Shown here in pieces: positions 40,451 to 49,487 of a stretch of DNA of 64,000 bases. Position 1 is the first letter of the stretch. Every line of letters begins with the position of its first letter. The stretch comes from Mucilaginibacter empetricola (GTDB lineage: Bacteria > Bacteroidota > Bacteroidia > Sphingobacteriales > Sphingobacteriaceae). The notes beneath the pieces were generated by a model. It made no database searches, had not been told where the DNA came from, and was given only the letters and a program-made list of their open reading frames with translations. The DNA is taken from assembly GCF_024808665.1 (NCBI RefSeq), contig NZ_JANUBZ010000001.1, positions 744,001 through 808,000 on the forward strand, in the 5' to 3' direction. A program made the position numbers and the translations under genes.

Positions 40451-41773
40451 TCAGGTTTTTAAATGAGGTTTTCGCCAAACAATCAATCGCCATATACCGG
40501 CGGCTGTTGCTAAAATAGAAATTGCAAAAACTGCCGCCCATGCGCCTTGCTTTTCTGATGAAAAAGCTCCCACCAGGGCAACTAAATATACCGCAGCGGG
40601 TAAAGCCGTCATCAGGCACAGCGCCGGGATACCCAGCGGTATCTTAAAGGGGCGTTCTGCATCGGGCATCGATCGTCTTAATTTTATTAAGGAAACATAC
40701 TCCAACGATAAACCTGCTCCATAAACAATCACATCAATAATCAGCAAATCGTCAAAGGGCCACAATATCATCACACTTACCACCAACGAACATACGATTA
40801 TAGAAATATAAGGGGTTTGAAATTTTGAATGAAGGCTGTTTAACCGTTTGGGCAACAGATCATCATCTGCCATTACTTTCGGCACGCGCGAAACTGACAG
40901 CAAAACGGCCGCATAAATACCCAAACTGCTGGCCATCCCTGCAAAGGCAATAAATGCCCCTAACCATTTGCCACTTATTATTTCGCCCACACCGGGGAAA
41001 CCCTTTGAGCTTAAGTCGGCAGCAGATATACCGCTTTGTTCCGAAACCAGGATAATTAAAAAGTAAAGCACAATTACCAGCGCAAAAGCCGTAAAAACAG
41101 AAATAAGGTAGGAGCGCACCGGTTTTTCAACCTCTTCGGCGTAAGTGGTGACATTATCCCAGCCAAGGCAGTTCCACATTATAGTATATAGCGCCATACC
41201 CAGCGAGGGAAAAGGCAAACCTTTTAATGACGGCGATACCATAACAACCGGCACGGTATGGTGATAAAAGAATAAGGCAAACAAAATAACAAAGGGCACT
41301 ATCACTATGGCCCCTAAAACCAGCGAGGTTTTTCCAACCGGTACTATCCCCAAAATGTTAAGCCCGGCCAAAAGCCATATCACCCCCAAACAAATAGGGA
41401 TGCGGTATGCCATCAGCTCTGGAAAAAAATAAGCCGCGTAAAAAACAAACAGACCCGGATAAATGGCCAGATCAACAAAGGTATACAACCAGGTCCACCA
41501 GCCTTCGTAAAAACCCCAGCGGGTACCCAGTGCATGCTTAACCCATTTGTAGTAGCCGCCCGTAACCGGCATCATACTGTTTAGCTCCAGCACAACAAAA
41601 ATGGCGGGCACATCCCATAATAATGGGGTTAGTAATAACAATAAAATAGCGGCATGCTGCCCCGCATAGGCGAGCAAAGGCTCCAACCCGTACGGACCAC
41701 CAGATACGGTAAAGAAAATAACAGCTATGAGCTGTATCGGTCTTATCTTTCTTAATATCGGCGACGATGGCAT
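40451..41773 (-). CDS. APC-superfamily amino acid permease
   Basis: 440 residues with 12 predicted membrane helices. The N-terminal helix 1 GPYGLEPLLAYAG is the unwound substrate-binding segment of APC transporters. LELNSMMPVTGGYYKWVKHA and WTWLYTFVDLAIYPGLFVFY follow, and WNCLGWDNVTTYAEEVEKPV is the helix 6 to loop signature. The plant PUT/LAT-like polyamine or amino acid permeases are similar in pattern. The substrate cannot be fixed. Monocistronic. Confidence 0.92.
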   Translation of the reverse strand: MPSSPILRKIRPIQLIAVIFFTVSGGPYGLEPLLAYAGQHAAILLLLLTPLLWDVPAIFVVLELNSMMPVTGGYYKWVKHALGTRWGFYEGWWTWLYTFVDLAIYPGLFVFYAAYFFPELMAYRIPICLGVIWLLAGLNILGIVPVGKTSLVLGAIVIVPFVILFALFFYHHTVPVVMVSPSLKGLPFPSLGMALYTIMWNCLGWDNVTTYAEEVEKPVRSYLISVFTAFALVIVLYFLIILVSEQSGISAADLSSKGFPGVGEIISGKWLGAFIAFAGMASSLGIYAAVLLSVSRVPKVMADDDLLPKRLNSLHSKFQTPYISIIVCSLVVSVMILWPFDDLLIIDVIVYGAGLSLEYVSLIKLRRSMPDAERPFKIPLGIPALCLMTALPAAVYLVALVGAFSSEKQGAWAAVFAISILATAAGIWRLIVWRKPHLKT

Positions 41774-42079
41774 AAGCTATAAAAATATTGTTTATGCTTT
41801 TAAATGCTCCATTTGTTTACAAATAATTATCCTTTATTTAAAAAAACGCGCCTTTTTTTGAGAATTATCTAACATCTACACAAATGTGAATTTATTGGGG
41901 ATGAAAGGTTTGTAAATATTATAATAAAATAATTGTAACTTTAATTTAGGAATTAACATTAAATTAAGCTTAACCCGAGGGTATATTAAATATATTGTTA
42001 ACCCTATATTAACTTTACGCCATAGCTGATAAAAGCCGAAACCTAATTTGTAGTTTTAATTTTTTATTAAGACAAGGTA
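41774..42079. other. Intergenic region before the sugar cluster
   Basis: 306 bp, very AT-rich, with several TTAAxxTTAA runs and no ORF. It should hold divergent promoters for the permease (-) and the 42-50 kb cluster (+). AACCTAATTTGTAG at about 42038-42051 is a near match to a -7 box; nothing else is recognisable. Confidence 0.5.
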
Positions 42080-43126
42080 ATGAGGAAAAGGATACTATTT
42101 ATTACAGGTTCAATAAACCAAACCTCACAAATGCACCAGATTTCTAAATATCTGGAAGAGTATGACTGTTGGTTTAGCCAATTATTTCCAGATACTTCCT
42201 TTCTTAACCTCATTGTAAAATATACCCCATTAGCCAAAGGAACTGTTTTAACCGGGCAGTTTAAAGATCGCTCGGAGACATATTTGGTTCAGCATGATTT
42301 ACAGATAGATTATGGCGGCAACAAGCATAATTATGATCTGGTAGTTAACTGTACCGACATGATTGTGGCCGAAAAATTCAGAAAAACCAAAACTATATGG
42401 GTGCAGGAAGGCATGATTGACCGCCGCACCGTTAGAAGCCGTATTGTAAAGGCAACCGGCTTACCTCCCTATTGCAGTGGCGATACTTCTTTAAATGGAT
42501 CGACTAATGTGTGCGATATTTATTGCGCCGCTTCCGAAGGTTATAAAAGCTATTTCGCAGGCTGCGGAACCGATGCCAAAAAGATTTTTGTTACCGGCAT
42601 CCCTAATTATGATAACCACATTGAGTTTTTAGTTAATGATTTTCCGCATCGTAATTACGTAATGGCAGCTACGTCAGATATGCGCGAAACTTACCGGTTT
42701 GAAAACAGGCCCGGGTTTATAAAACATGCCGTTAAAATTGCCGCAGGCAGGCAATTGCTTTTCAAGCTGCATCCTAACGAAAAGGTTGACCGGGCCGTTA
42801 CGGAAATTCGCAAATATGCACCAGCGGGTACCTTAATATATCATACCGGTAATACCAATCATATGATAGCCAATTGCAGCGAGCTGATTACTCAATACTC
42901 TACCGTGGTTTATACCGGCATTGCATTAGGCAAAAAAGTTTACTCGTATTTTGATGTGGAAGATTTAAAAAACCTGGCACCAATCCAAAACGATGGTACC
43001 TCGGCAAAAAACATAGCCAGCATTTGCAACAGCTATATTAATTTTGCCGGAACAAAGGATGATTTTTTAAGAGGCTTTACCTTCCGGCCGGAAGTTGCCC
43101 TGCAACAGGAAGTTCAATATGCCTGA
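42080..43126 (+). CDS. GT-B-like protein, first gene of surface-sugar cluster
   Basis: 348 residues, soluble. MRKRILFITGSINQTSQMHQ opens a Rossmann-like N-terminal half. The C-terminal half (FKLHPNEKVDRAVTEIRKYA, then HTGNTNHMIANCSELITQYS and TGIALGKKVYSYFDVEDL) resembles the donor-binding half of GT-B enzymes and of CDP-glycerol or capsule-type transferases. No specific family was recognised with confidence. It overlaps the SpsF-like gene by 8 bp and starts the co-directional run to 50.8 kb. Its likely role is transfer or handling of the sugar made by the downstream genes; that is inference. Confidence 0.72.
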   Translation: MRKRILFITGSINQTSQMHQISKYLEEYDCWFSQLFPDTSFLNLIVKYTPLAKGTVLTGQFKDRSETYLVQHDLQIDYGGNKHNYDLVVNCTDMIVAEKFRKTKTIWVQEGMIDRRTVRSRIVKATGLPPYCSGDTSLNGSTNVCDIYCAASEGYKSYFAGCGTDAKKIFVTGIPNYDNHIEFLVNDFPHRNYVMAATSDMRETYRFENRPGFIKHAVKIAAGRQLLFKLHPNEKVDRAVTEIRKYAPAGTLIYHTGNTNHMIANCSELITQYSTVVYTGIALGKKVYSYFDVEDLKNLAPIQNDGTSAKNIASICNSYINFAGTKDDFLRGFTFRPEVALQQEVQYA

Positions 43127-43952
43127 TAAGATAAGTGGATTTATGGGAGTTAATATTGTAATAGTAGTACAAGCGCGCATGTCGTCGAGCCGTTTGCCCG
43201 GTAAGGTTTTGATGCCGATTTTGGGTAAAACGCTTTTATCGCGTATGATTGAGCGCCTGCAAATGATCAAACATCAGGCACAAATTGTCATTGCCACATC
43301 CGAAGAAGCATCGGACGATGTTATAGAACAAGAAGCGCTGAAAATAAATGTTCCTTGCTATAGGGGCAATCTCAACAATTTATTGGACAGGCATTACCAG
43401 GTTGCCAAAAAATGGAATGCCGATATCGTTCTTAAAATCCCATCTGATTGCCCGCTGATTGACCCGCGCGTTATCGATACCGTACTTGATTTTTATTTCG
43501 CCAATGAAGGTCAATATGATTACGTAGGCAATCTGCATCCGGCAACGTATCCTGACGGCAATGATGTGGAGATAATGACCCTGACTTGTATTGAAAAAGC
43601 CTGGAAAGAAGCGACACGTTCCCTGGAGCTGGAGCATACCACACCATACATCTGGGAAAACCCTGATAAATTCAGGATAGCTAACGTAGCCTGGAACACG
43701 GGGCTGGATTATTCCATGTCGCATCGTTTCACTATTGATTATGAGGCCGACTATCAATTTATAAAAAGAGTATTTGAAGAATTATACCCGGCGAAGCCTG
43801 ATTTTTCGTGCGATGATATTTTAGCGCTGCTTGATCAAAAGCCAGAGATTTATCAGATCAACGCCCAATATGCCGGTGTAAACTGGTACCGTAATCACTT
43901 GGGTGAGCTAAAGACAATTTCATCGGAACAAACAAAATTGACTTTTGGGTAA
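43119..43952 (+). CDS. SpsF-type cytidylyltransferase family protein
   Basis: 277 residues from ATG 43119 (8-bp overlap with the preceding gene); ATG 43143 is an alternative closer to the family's usual start. IVVQARMSSSRLPGKVLMPI is the nucleotide-binding signature of the spore-coat SpsF/CMP-NeuAc synthetase-like nucleotidyltransferases. DIVLKIPSDCPLIDPRVIDT holds the metal-binding Asp region, and HTTPYIWENPDKFRI is typical of SpsF. These enzymes are found with NeuB/SpsE-type synthases and are thought to activate the resulting keto-acid sugar with CTP. It is the natural activating enzyme for the product of the synthase at 48039. Confidence 0.88.
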   Translation: MPDKISGFMGVNIVIVVQARMSSSRLPGKVLMPILGKTLLSRMIERLQMIKHQAQIVIATSEEASDDVIEQEALKINVPCYRGNLNNLLDRHYQVAKKWNADIVLKIPSDCPLIDPRVIDTVLDFYFANEGQYDYVGNLHPATYPDGNDVEIMTLTCIEKAWKEATRSLELEHTTPYIWENPDKFRIANVAWNTGLDYSMSHRFTIDYEADYQFIKRVFEELYPAKPDFSCDDILALLDQKPEIYQINAQYAGVNWYRNHLGELKTISSEQTKLTFG

Positions 43953-44004
43953 CAAAAGTTAAACGCAGGCTGTCTAATTTTAGATTTTTAATATTTACAA
44001 CACT

Positions 44005-44868
44005 ATGCAAAGTGTACTTACAAACACTAACCAACTCGAAGCCACTGCTTTAAAGGTACGGGAGCATATCATAAAAATGTCTACCGATGGCGGTTGTTTC
44101 GTCGGGGCATCGTTATCAGCTGCCGATCTCATCGTTTATTTATATTCAGAATTCCTGAATGTTAACCCAAATAACCTTACTGACCCCAACCGCGACTACC
44201 TTTTTCTTTCAAAAGGACATGACGTACCTGCCCTGTATGGCACTTTTGCCGAGCTGGGTTTATTGGACAGAGAACGTTTAAAGAATCACCTTTCAATCAA
44301 CGATAATATTTACTGGCACCCAAATACAAAAATCCCCGGCATTGAATTTCATTCCGGCTCCTTGGGTCACCTGCCTTCTGTAGCTATTGGTGTGGCTATG
44401 GATATTAAAATAAGAGGCGGCAATAACAAAGTGATTTGTATTATGGGCGATGGCGAACTGAACGAAGGTACCTGCTGGGAAGCCGTACTGGTTGCAAGCG
44501 CTTATAAATTAGATAACCTGATTTTTGTAATAGACCGCAATCAATTCCAGGCCAATATGGCTACGGAAGATTTGATTCCGCTGGAGCCTTTGCATGACAA
44601 ATTTACAGCCTTTGGGGCTGCCGTTAAAAGAATAAACGGACACAGCTTTGAAGCCCTACACGAAGCATTTTCAGCCTATCCTTTTGAAACAGGCAAACTA
44701 AACGTAGTAATTGCCGATACCGTTCGCGGAAAAGGCCTGCCAAGCATTGAGCGCCGCGCCGACCGTTGGTTTTGCAATTTTAACGCAACAGAAGTTGAAG
44801 ACTTGCTGAAAGAACTGCATGGCGAACATACCACACAATTAACATCAGAAACATTAGTAGTCAGATAA
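44005..44868 (+). CDS. Transketolase-like protein, N-terminal (TPP) subunit
   Basis: 287 residues, equivalent to the first half of transketolase. DYLFLSKGHDVPALYGTFAE, GSLGHLPSVAIGVAMDIKIR and IMGDGELNEGTCWEAVLVAS give the TPP-binding GDGx(25-30)N motif (FVIDRNQFQ ends it). It forms a heterodimer with the next gene's product, 1 bp downstream, as in split transketolases. It transfers a two-carbon ketol unit between sugars. Being inside a NeuB/SpsF cluster, its job is probably to build a special sugar precursor rather than to serve the pentose phosphate pathway. Confidence 0.93.
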   Translation: MQSVLTNTNQLEATALKVREHIIKMSTDGGCFVGASLSAADLIVYLYSEFLNVNPNNLTDPNRDYLFLSKGHDVPALYGTFAELGLLDRERLKNHLSINDNIYWHPNTKIPGIEFHSGSLGHLPSVAIGVAMDIKIRGGNNKVICIMGDGELNEGTCWEAVLVASAYKLDNLIFVIDRNQFQANMATEDLIPLEPLHDKFTAFGAAVKRINGHSFEALHEAFSAYPFETGKLNVVIADTVRGKGLPSIERRADRWFCNFNATEVEDLLKELHGEHTTQLTSETLVVR

Positions 44869-44869
44869 T

Positions 44870-45808
44870 ATGTCATACGAAGAATTACTAACAGAGATCG
44901 CTTTATCCGACGAACGCTTTATAGTGATGACGGCAGAAAACCGTGCCCTTGTACGCAACATCCCTGCCAAATTAGGTAACCGTTTTATTGATACCGGTAT
45001 TACCGAACAAACCATGATTGGCGCTGCCGCCGGCCTTGCCCTGCGTGGCCGCATCCCGGTGGTGCATGCTCTTGCATCGTTTTTAACCATGCGCGCCTTT
45101 GAATTTGTACGTACCGATGCCGGTATACCCAATCTGCCGGTAAAACTGAGCAGCTTTATCCCGGGATTTTTGTCGGATGGTAACGGACCAACCCACCAGG
45201 CGGTCGAAGATATTGCCCTGATGCGCGGCATACCGAACATGACGGTTTTTGCTCCTGCCGATGAGGATGACCTGGTAAAAATGCTGCCGCAAATATGGAG
45301 TCACCCGCATCCATCATACGTAAGGATCAACACCCGCAAAACCGATTATGTGCATAGTCCTTTTGAACTGGGCAAAGCCGAGGTTATTGCTGAGGGCGAC
45401 GATGTTACCATATTAACCTACGGCTTATTATTTGAGCAGGCACTTATTGCGGTTGAAATATTGAAAAAAGAAGGCCTTTCGGTAGGCCTGGTAAACTTGC
45501 GCAGCCTTAAACCGGTTGATGAGCAAGCCATTTTACACGCTACCCGCAACAGCAAGCTAACCGTAACATTAGAGGATCACTTTTTAACCGGCGGTCTGTA
45601 CAGCATTGTTGCCGAGGTACTGTTAAAACATAGCCTTACTGCCAACGTTTTACCATTCGCCTTAAACGAAAAATGGTTTAAACCATCGCTACTGCCTAAT
45701 GTAATGGAGCACGAAGGTTTTACCGGAAAACAAATTGCCGAAAAAATATTAGGTTATAATACCCGGTTCCATCAGCCGGAAATATCAATCCCACAATTTT
45801 CTGAATAA
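44870..45808 (+). CDS. Transketolase-like protein, C-terminal subunit
   Basis: 312 residues, the pyrimidine-binding and C-terminal domains of transketolase. RFIVMTAENRALVRNIPAKL, RFIDTGITEQTMIGAAAGLA (with the catalytic Glu that activates TPP) and YGLLFEQALIAVEILKKEGL, then LEDHFLTGGLYSIVAEVLL. It follows the N-terminal subunit after a 1-bp gap, so expression is coupled. Split transketolases of this type recur in secondary-metabolite and glycan clusters. Confidence 0.93.
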   Translation: MSYEELLTEIALSDERFIVMTAENRALVRNIPAKLGNRFIDTGITEQTMIGAAAGLALRGRIPVVHALASFLTMRAFEFVRTDAGIPNLPVKLSSFIPGFLSDGNGPTHQAVEDIALMRGIPNMTVFAPADEDDLVKMLPQIWSHPHPSYVRINTRKTDYVHSPFELGKAEVIAEGDDVTILTYGLLFEQALIAVEILKKEGLSVGLVNLRSLKPVDEQAILHATRNSKLTVTLEDHFLTGGLYSIVAEVLLKHSLTANVLPFALNEKWFKPSLLPNVMEHEGFTGKQIAEKILGYNTRFHQPEISIPQFSE

Positions 45809-45823
45809 AAGATACGCAACAAT

Positions 45824-47161
45824 ATGCCAAATACTGTAAAATTTAACCCCGATTATCCCGTAATAACTAAATCGAACGAGTTATACGAGCGCGCTGTAAA
45901 AGTTCAAAAACCTGTTACCCAAACCTTAGCAAAAGGTCCGGGCCAGTTTACAAAAGGCGTTGCCCCTAAATATATTCAAAGGGCAAAAGGTTCGCACGTT
46001 TGGGATGTTGACGGTAACGAATACATCGACTTTAACTCGGCTATCGGTCCAATCTCTTTAGGTTATGCTTATCCCGCAGTTGATGAGGCTATAAAAAAAC
46101 AACTGGCAGATGGCATTACCTTTTCATTAATGCACCCGCTTGAAGTTGAACTATCAGAATTGATTCAGCAAATAGTTCCAAATGCCGAGGCTGTAAAAAT
46201 ATCCAAAACAGGTGCCGATGTTTGTTCGGCTGCTGTACGTGTTGCCCGCGCCTTTACCGGTCGCGAAAAAATATTTTGCTGTGGTTACCACGGCTGGCAC
46301 GATTGGTATATCGGTATCACCAGCCGTAATGCCGGCATCCCTGAGGCTATCCAAAACATGACTTATACTTTTGAGTATAATGATATAGAAGCTATTAAAG
46401 CTGCTTTGGATGAAACTGTTGCTGCCTTAATATTAGAGCCATTCATTTTTGAAGCCCCAAAACCAGGCTTCCTGAAAGAACTGGCAGAAGTTTGCAAAGC
46501 CAACGGCACCCTATTGATTTTTGATGAAATGTGGACCGGCTTCCGTATAGCCTTAGGGGGCGCACAGGAATATTTCGACGTAAAGCCTGATTTGGCTGTT
46601 TACTCAAAAGCCTGCGCTAATGGTATGCCAATAGCATTGCTAACCGGCCGTGCTGATGTAATGGAATTGTTTAATTCAGAAGTTTTTAGCTATACCACTT
46701 TTGGTGGTGAGGCTTTGTCACTGGCTGCCTGTATTGCTACCATCAATGAGCTGCGCGACAAAAACGTACCAAAATATCTGGACGAAAAAGGCGCTGTAAT
46801 AAAAGACGGCTATAACCAGATTGCCATTGAAACCGGCATGGATGTTTACACCCGCTGCATCGGCTACAACTGCCGTTCAATGGTAACCTTTACTCCCGAA
46901 GCCGGTAACGGCCTCGAAGTAAAAACGCTAATGCAGCAGGAAATGATAAAACGCGGCGTGCTTTGGGCAGGTTTCCACAACATGTGCTTTAGCCACAGCG
47001 ATGAAGATATTGCCTACACCCTTTCTGCTTACCGTGAGGTATTGCCGATAGTGAAAGAGGCTATCCTTAGCGGCAACATTAAACAATATTTAAAGGGCGA
47101 AGTGCTGGAAGCTGTTTTCCGTAAAGTGAGCAATTACAATATCAAACCTAAAACAGTTTAA
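45824..47161 (+). CDS. Class III aminotransferase (glutamate-1-semialdehyde aminomutase-like)
   Basis: 445 residues, PLP fold type I. GSHVWDVDGNEYIDFNSAIG is the typical entry; KTGADVCSAAVRVARAFTGR and CCGYHGWHDWYIGITSRNAG follow the GSA-aminomutase pattern. LLIFDEMWTGFRIALGGAQE gives the PLP Asp. The Schiff-base lysine is in AVYSKACANGMPIA. In glycan clusters such enzymes aminate keto or aldehyde sugars. Here it lies between the split transketolase and an SDR, so it probably installs the amino group on the sugar precursor; substrate and order of steps are inference. Confidence 0.93.
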   Translation: MPNTVKFNPDYPVITKSNELYERAVKVQKPVTQTLAKGPGQFTKGVAPKYIQRAKGSHVWDVDGNEYIDFNSAIGPISLGYAYPAVDEAIKKQLADGITFSLMHPLEVELSELIQQIVPNAEAVKISKTGADVCSAAVRVARAFTGREKIFCCGYHGWHDWYIGITSRNAGIPEAIQNMTYTFEYNDIEAIKAALDETVAALILEPFIFEAPKPGFLKELAEVCKANGTLLIFDEMWTGFRIALGGAQEYFDVKPDLAVYSKACANGMPIALLTGRADVMELFNSEVFSYTTFGGEALSLAACIATINELRDKNVPKYLDEKGAVIKDGYNQIAIETGMDVYTRCIGYNCRSMVTFTPEAGNGLEVKTLMQQEMIKRGVLWAGFHNMCFSHSDEDIAYTLSAYREVLPIVKEAILSGNIKQYLKGEVLEAVFRKVSNYNIKPKTV

Positions 47162-47220
47162 AAACAGGTCATTAAACAACATGAAAATGACTAATGACAC
47201 AATGACCAATGACTAACCCG

Positions 47221-48024
47221 ATGGAACTGTTTTCGTTAAAAAATAAAACTGCTATTGTTACCGGTGCCTTGGGTTTGCTGGGTAAAAAACACTGCGAGGC
47301 CCTAGCAGTTGCTGGCGCCAATGTAGTAGTGGCCGACCTGGATGAACAAGGTGCCACCACATTTGCCAAAAGCCTCGGTGAAAACCACATCGGCTTAAAG
47401 GTTGATGTTACCAGTAATGATTCCCTGACCGCAGCCCGCGATAAAATATTAGAACGCTTTGGCAGTATTGACATTCTGGTTAATAACGCCGCTATAAATG
47501 ATATGTTCGAAAATCCAGCATTTGCAAAAGAGCTTTCGGCATTTGAGAATTATCCATTGGATGCCTTTAAAAAATCGCTGGATGTAAATATTACCGGGGT
47601 TTTCCTGGCATCGCAGGTGTTTGGAACCGTAATGGCCGAGCATGGCAGTGGCAGTATCATCAATATTGCCTCTACTTATGGCATTGTAGGGCCCGATCAA
47701 TCTATTTACCGGGACTCATGCGGCAACCAAACTTTTTATAAATCGCCGGTTTACCCGGTAACCAAAGGGGCTGTTGTAAACTTTACCCGCTTTTTAGCCG
47801 CTTACTGGGGCAATAAAGGGGTTAGGGTAAACACGCTATCGCCAGGCGGTGTGGAGAACGCACAAAACGAATTTTTTATACAAAACTACGCTAATAAAAC
47901 CTTGCTGGGCCGCATGGCGCAGCCAACAGATTACCAGGGCGCACTGGTGTTTTTAGCTGGTGATGCATCGGCCTATATGACCGGCGCTAACCTGATTGTT
48001 GATGGCGGATGGACCGCAATTTAA
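47221..48024 (+). CDS. PtmA-like SDR family oxidoreductase
   Basis: 267 residues from ATG 47221; the ATG at 47209 lies in ATGAC-rich repetitive DNA (47180-47215) and is less likely. AIVTGALGLLGKKHCEALAV is the cofactor loop, with D (VVVADLDEQG) favouring NAD. NNAAINDMFE, IINIASTYGIVGPDQSIYRD and YPVTKGAVVNFTRFLAAYWG carry the Ser, Tyr and Lys. The STYGIVGPDQSIY stretch and the overall pattern resemble PtmA, an SDR of flagellin-glycan nonulosonate loci in Campylobacter. It would oxidise or reduce the sugar precursor. Confidence 0.9.
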   Translation: MELFSLKNKTAIVTGALGLLGKKHCEALAVAGANVVVADLDEQGATTFAKSLGENHIGLKVDVTSNDSLTAARDKILERFGSIDILVNNAAINDMFENPAFAKELSAFENYPLDAFKKSLDVNITGVFLASQVFGTVMAEHGSGSIINIASTYGIVGPDQSIYRDSCGNQTFYKSPVYPVTKGAVVNFTRFLAAYWGNKGVRVNTLSPGGVENAQNEFFIQNYANKTLLGRMAQPTDYQGALVFLAGDASAYMTGANLIVDGGWTAI

Positions 48025-48038
48025 TTTGAAACTTAATT

Positions 48039-49481
48039 ATGATGAAAAACATAACCCAAAAACTTGAAAACATCAAATTAGTACTTACTGATTGTGATGG
48101 TGTATTAACCGACGGCGGCGTTTATTATGGTGCCGAAGGCGAGGAGCTAAAAAAATTCGACATCCGCGATGGTATGGGTGTTGAGCGCATGCGCAACTTT
48201 GCAGGTGTTGACACCGGCATTATAACCGGTGAATTATCTCCATCGGTTATTAAACGAGCCGAGAAATTAAAGATCACCGAACTGCATTTAGGTGTAAAAG
48301 ATAAACCGGCTGTATTTAAAGAAATTTTAAGCCGATTGAACCTTAAAGCTGAGGAAGTAGCCTACATTGGCGATGATACCAACGATGTAGAAGTGATGAA
48401 ACTGGCTGGTATAGGCGTATGTCCCGCCAATGCTATTTCGTTCATCAAAGATATTGCAACTATCGTTTGCGAATCAGAAGGTGGCAAAGGCTGTTTCCGC
48501 GAACTGGCCGAATTGATCATCGCATCACATCAGGCTGCAAAAAGCAAATCTGCCGCTAATGAAATTATCGCCCTAAACAGCGGTAATAAAATTGGTCCGG
48601 GTGAGCCTTGCTATATCATTGCCGAAATTGGCATCAACCACAATGGCGACCTGGAAATTGCCAAAAAATTGATTGACGAAGCTGTTGCAGCAAAAGCCAC
48701 CGCGGTAAAGTTCCAAAAAAGAACACCGGAAATTTGCGTACCTAAAGATCAATGGGAAATTATGCGCGATACGCCTTGGGGCCGTATCAGCTACATCGAC
48801 TACAAACGCAAAACTGAATTTGGCATAGCCGAATACGCTACCATCGATCAATATTGCAAAAAACTGGGTATCGATTGGTTCGTATCTACCTGGGACGTAG
48901 AAGCGGTTGATTTTATGGAGCATTTTGATACGCCACTTTACAAACTGGCATCAGCTTCGTTAACTGATTTCCCGCTGATAAAAAGGATCTTATTAACCGG
49001 CAAGCCGTTGATGTTATCAACCGGCATGTCAACCAATAAAGAAATTGAGGATGCTGTGAAACTGGTAAAAGAATTTGATGAGCATTATCCTTTATTAATT
49101 GCACATTCAACTTCGGCTTATCCTTGCAAACCTGAAGAACTGAACCTGAAAATGATCCAAACATTGGGCGATAGGTATCCTGGCTTCCCAATTGGCTATT
49201 CAGGTCACGAAACAGGTTTGGCTACCACTGTTGCAGCAGTAACTTTAGGTGCTACCTTTGTAGAGCGCCACTTTACACTTGACCGTGCCATGTGGGGATC
49301 TGATCATGCCGCATCTGTTGAACCACAAGGTTTCCAGAGAATGGTGCGCGATATCCGCGATGTGGAAATTGCAACCGGCGATGGTATTAAACGTGTATAT
49401 GAATCAGAATTGGGCCCGATGAAACGTTTAAGAGTAAACATCAGCCCCGAATACAAAGAAGAAAAAGAAAAGACTGCGTAA
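48039..49481 (+). CDS. Fused KdsC-like HAD phosphatase and NeuB-type synthase
   Basis: 480 residues. Residues about 10-165 are a KdsC/NANP-type HAD phosphatase (LVLTDCDGVLTDGGVYYG with the nucleophile Asp, and VAYIGDDTNDVEVMKLAGIG). Residues about 185-465 are a NeuB/SpsE barrel: PCYIIAEIGINHNGDLEIAK, AVKFQKRTPEICVPKDQW, KLASASLTDFPLIKRIL, LLIAHSTSAYPC, IGYSGHETGLATTVAAVTLG and FVERHFTLDRAMWGSDHAAS. The usual C-terminal antifreeze-like SAF domain is absent; the protein stops at about the barrel end. The fusion suggests one polypeptide condenses PEP with a phosphorylated sugar and removes the phosphate. Confidence 0.93.
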   Translation: MMKNITQKLENIKLVLTDCDGVLTDGGVYYGAEGEELKKFDIRDGMGVERMRNFAGVDTGIITGELSPSVIKRAEKLKITELHLGVKDKPAVFKEILSRLNLKAEEVAYIGDDTNDVEVMKLAGIGVCPANAISFIKDIATIVCESEGGKGCFRELAELIIASHQAAKSKSAANEIIALNSGNKIGPGEPCYIIAEIGINHNGDLEIAKKLIDEAVAAKATAVKFQKRTPEICVPKDQWEIMRDTPWGRISYIDYKRKTEFGIAEYATIDQYCKKLGIDWFVSTWDVEAVDFMEHFDTPLYKLASASLTDFPLIKRILLTGKPLMLSTGMSTNKEIEDAVKLVKEFDEHYPLLIAHSTSAYPCKPEELNLKMIQTLGDRYPGFPIGYSGHETGLATTVAAVTLGATFVERHFTLDRAMWGSDHAASVEPQGFQRMVRDIRDVEIATGDGIKRVYESELGPMKRLRVNISPEYKEEKEKTA

Positions 49482-49487
49482 CCAATA

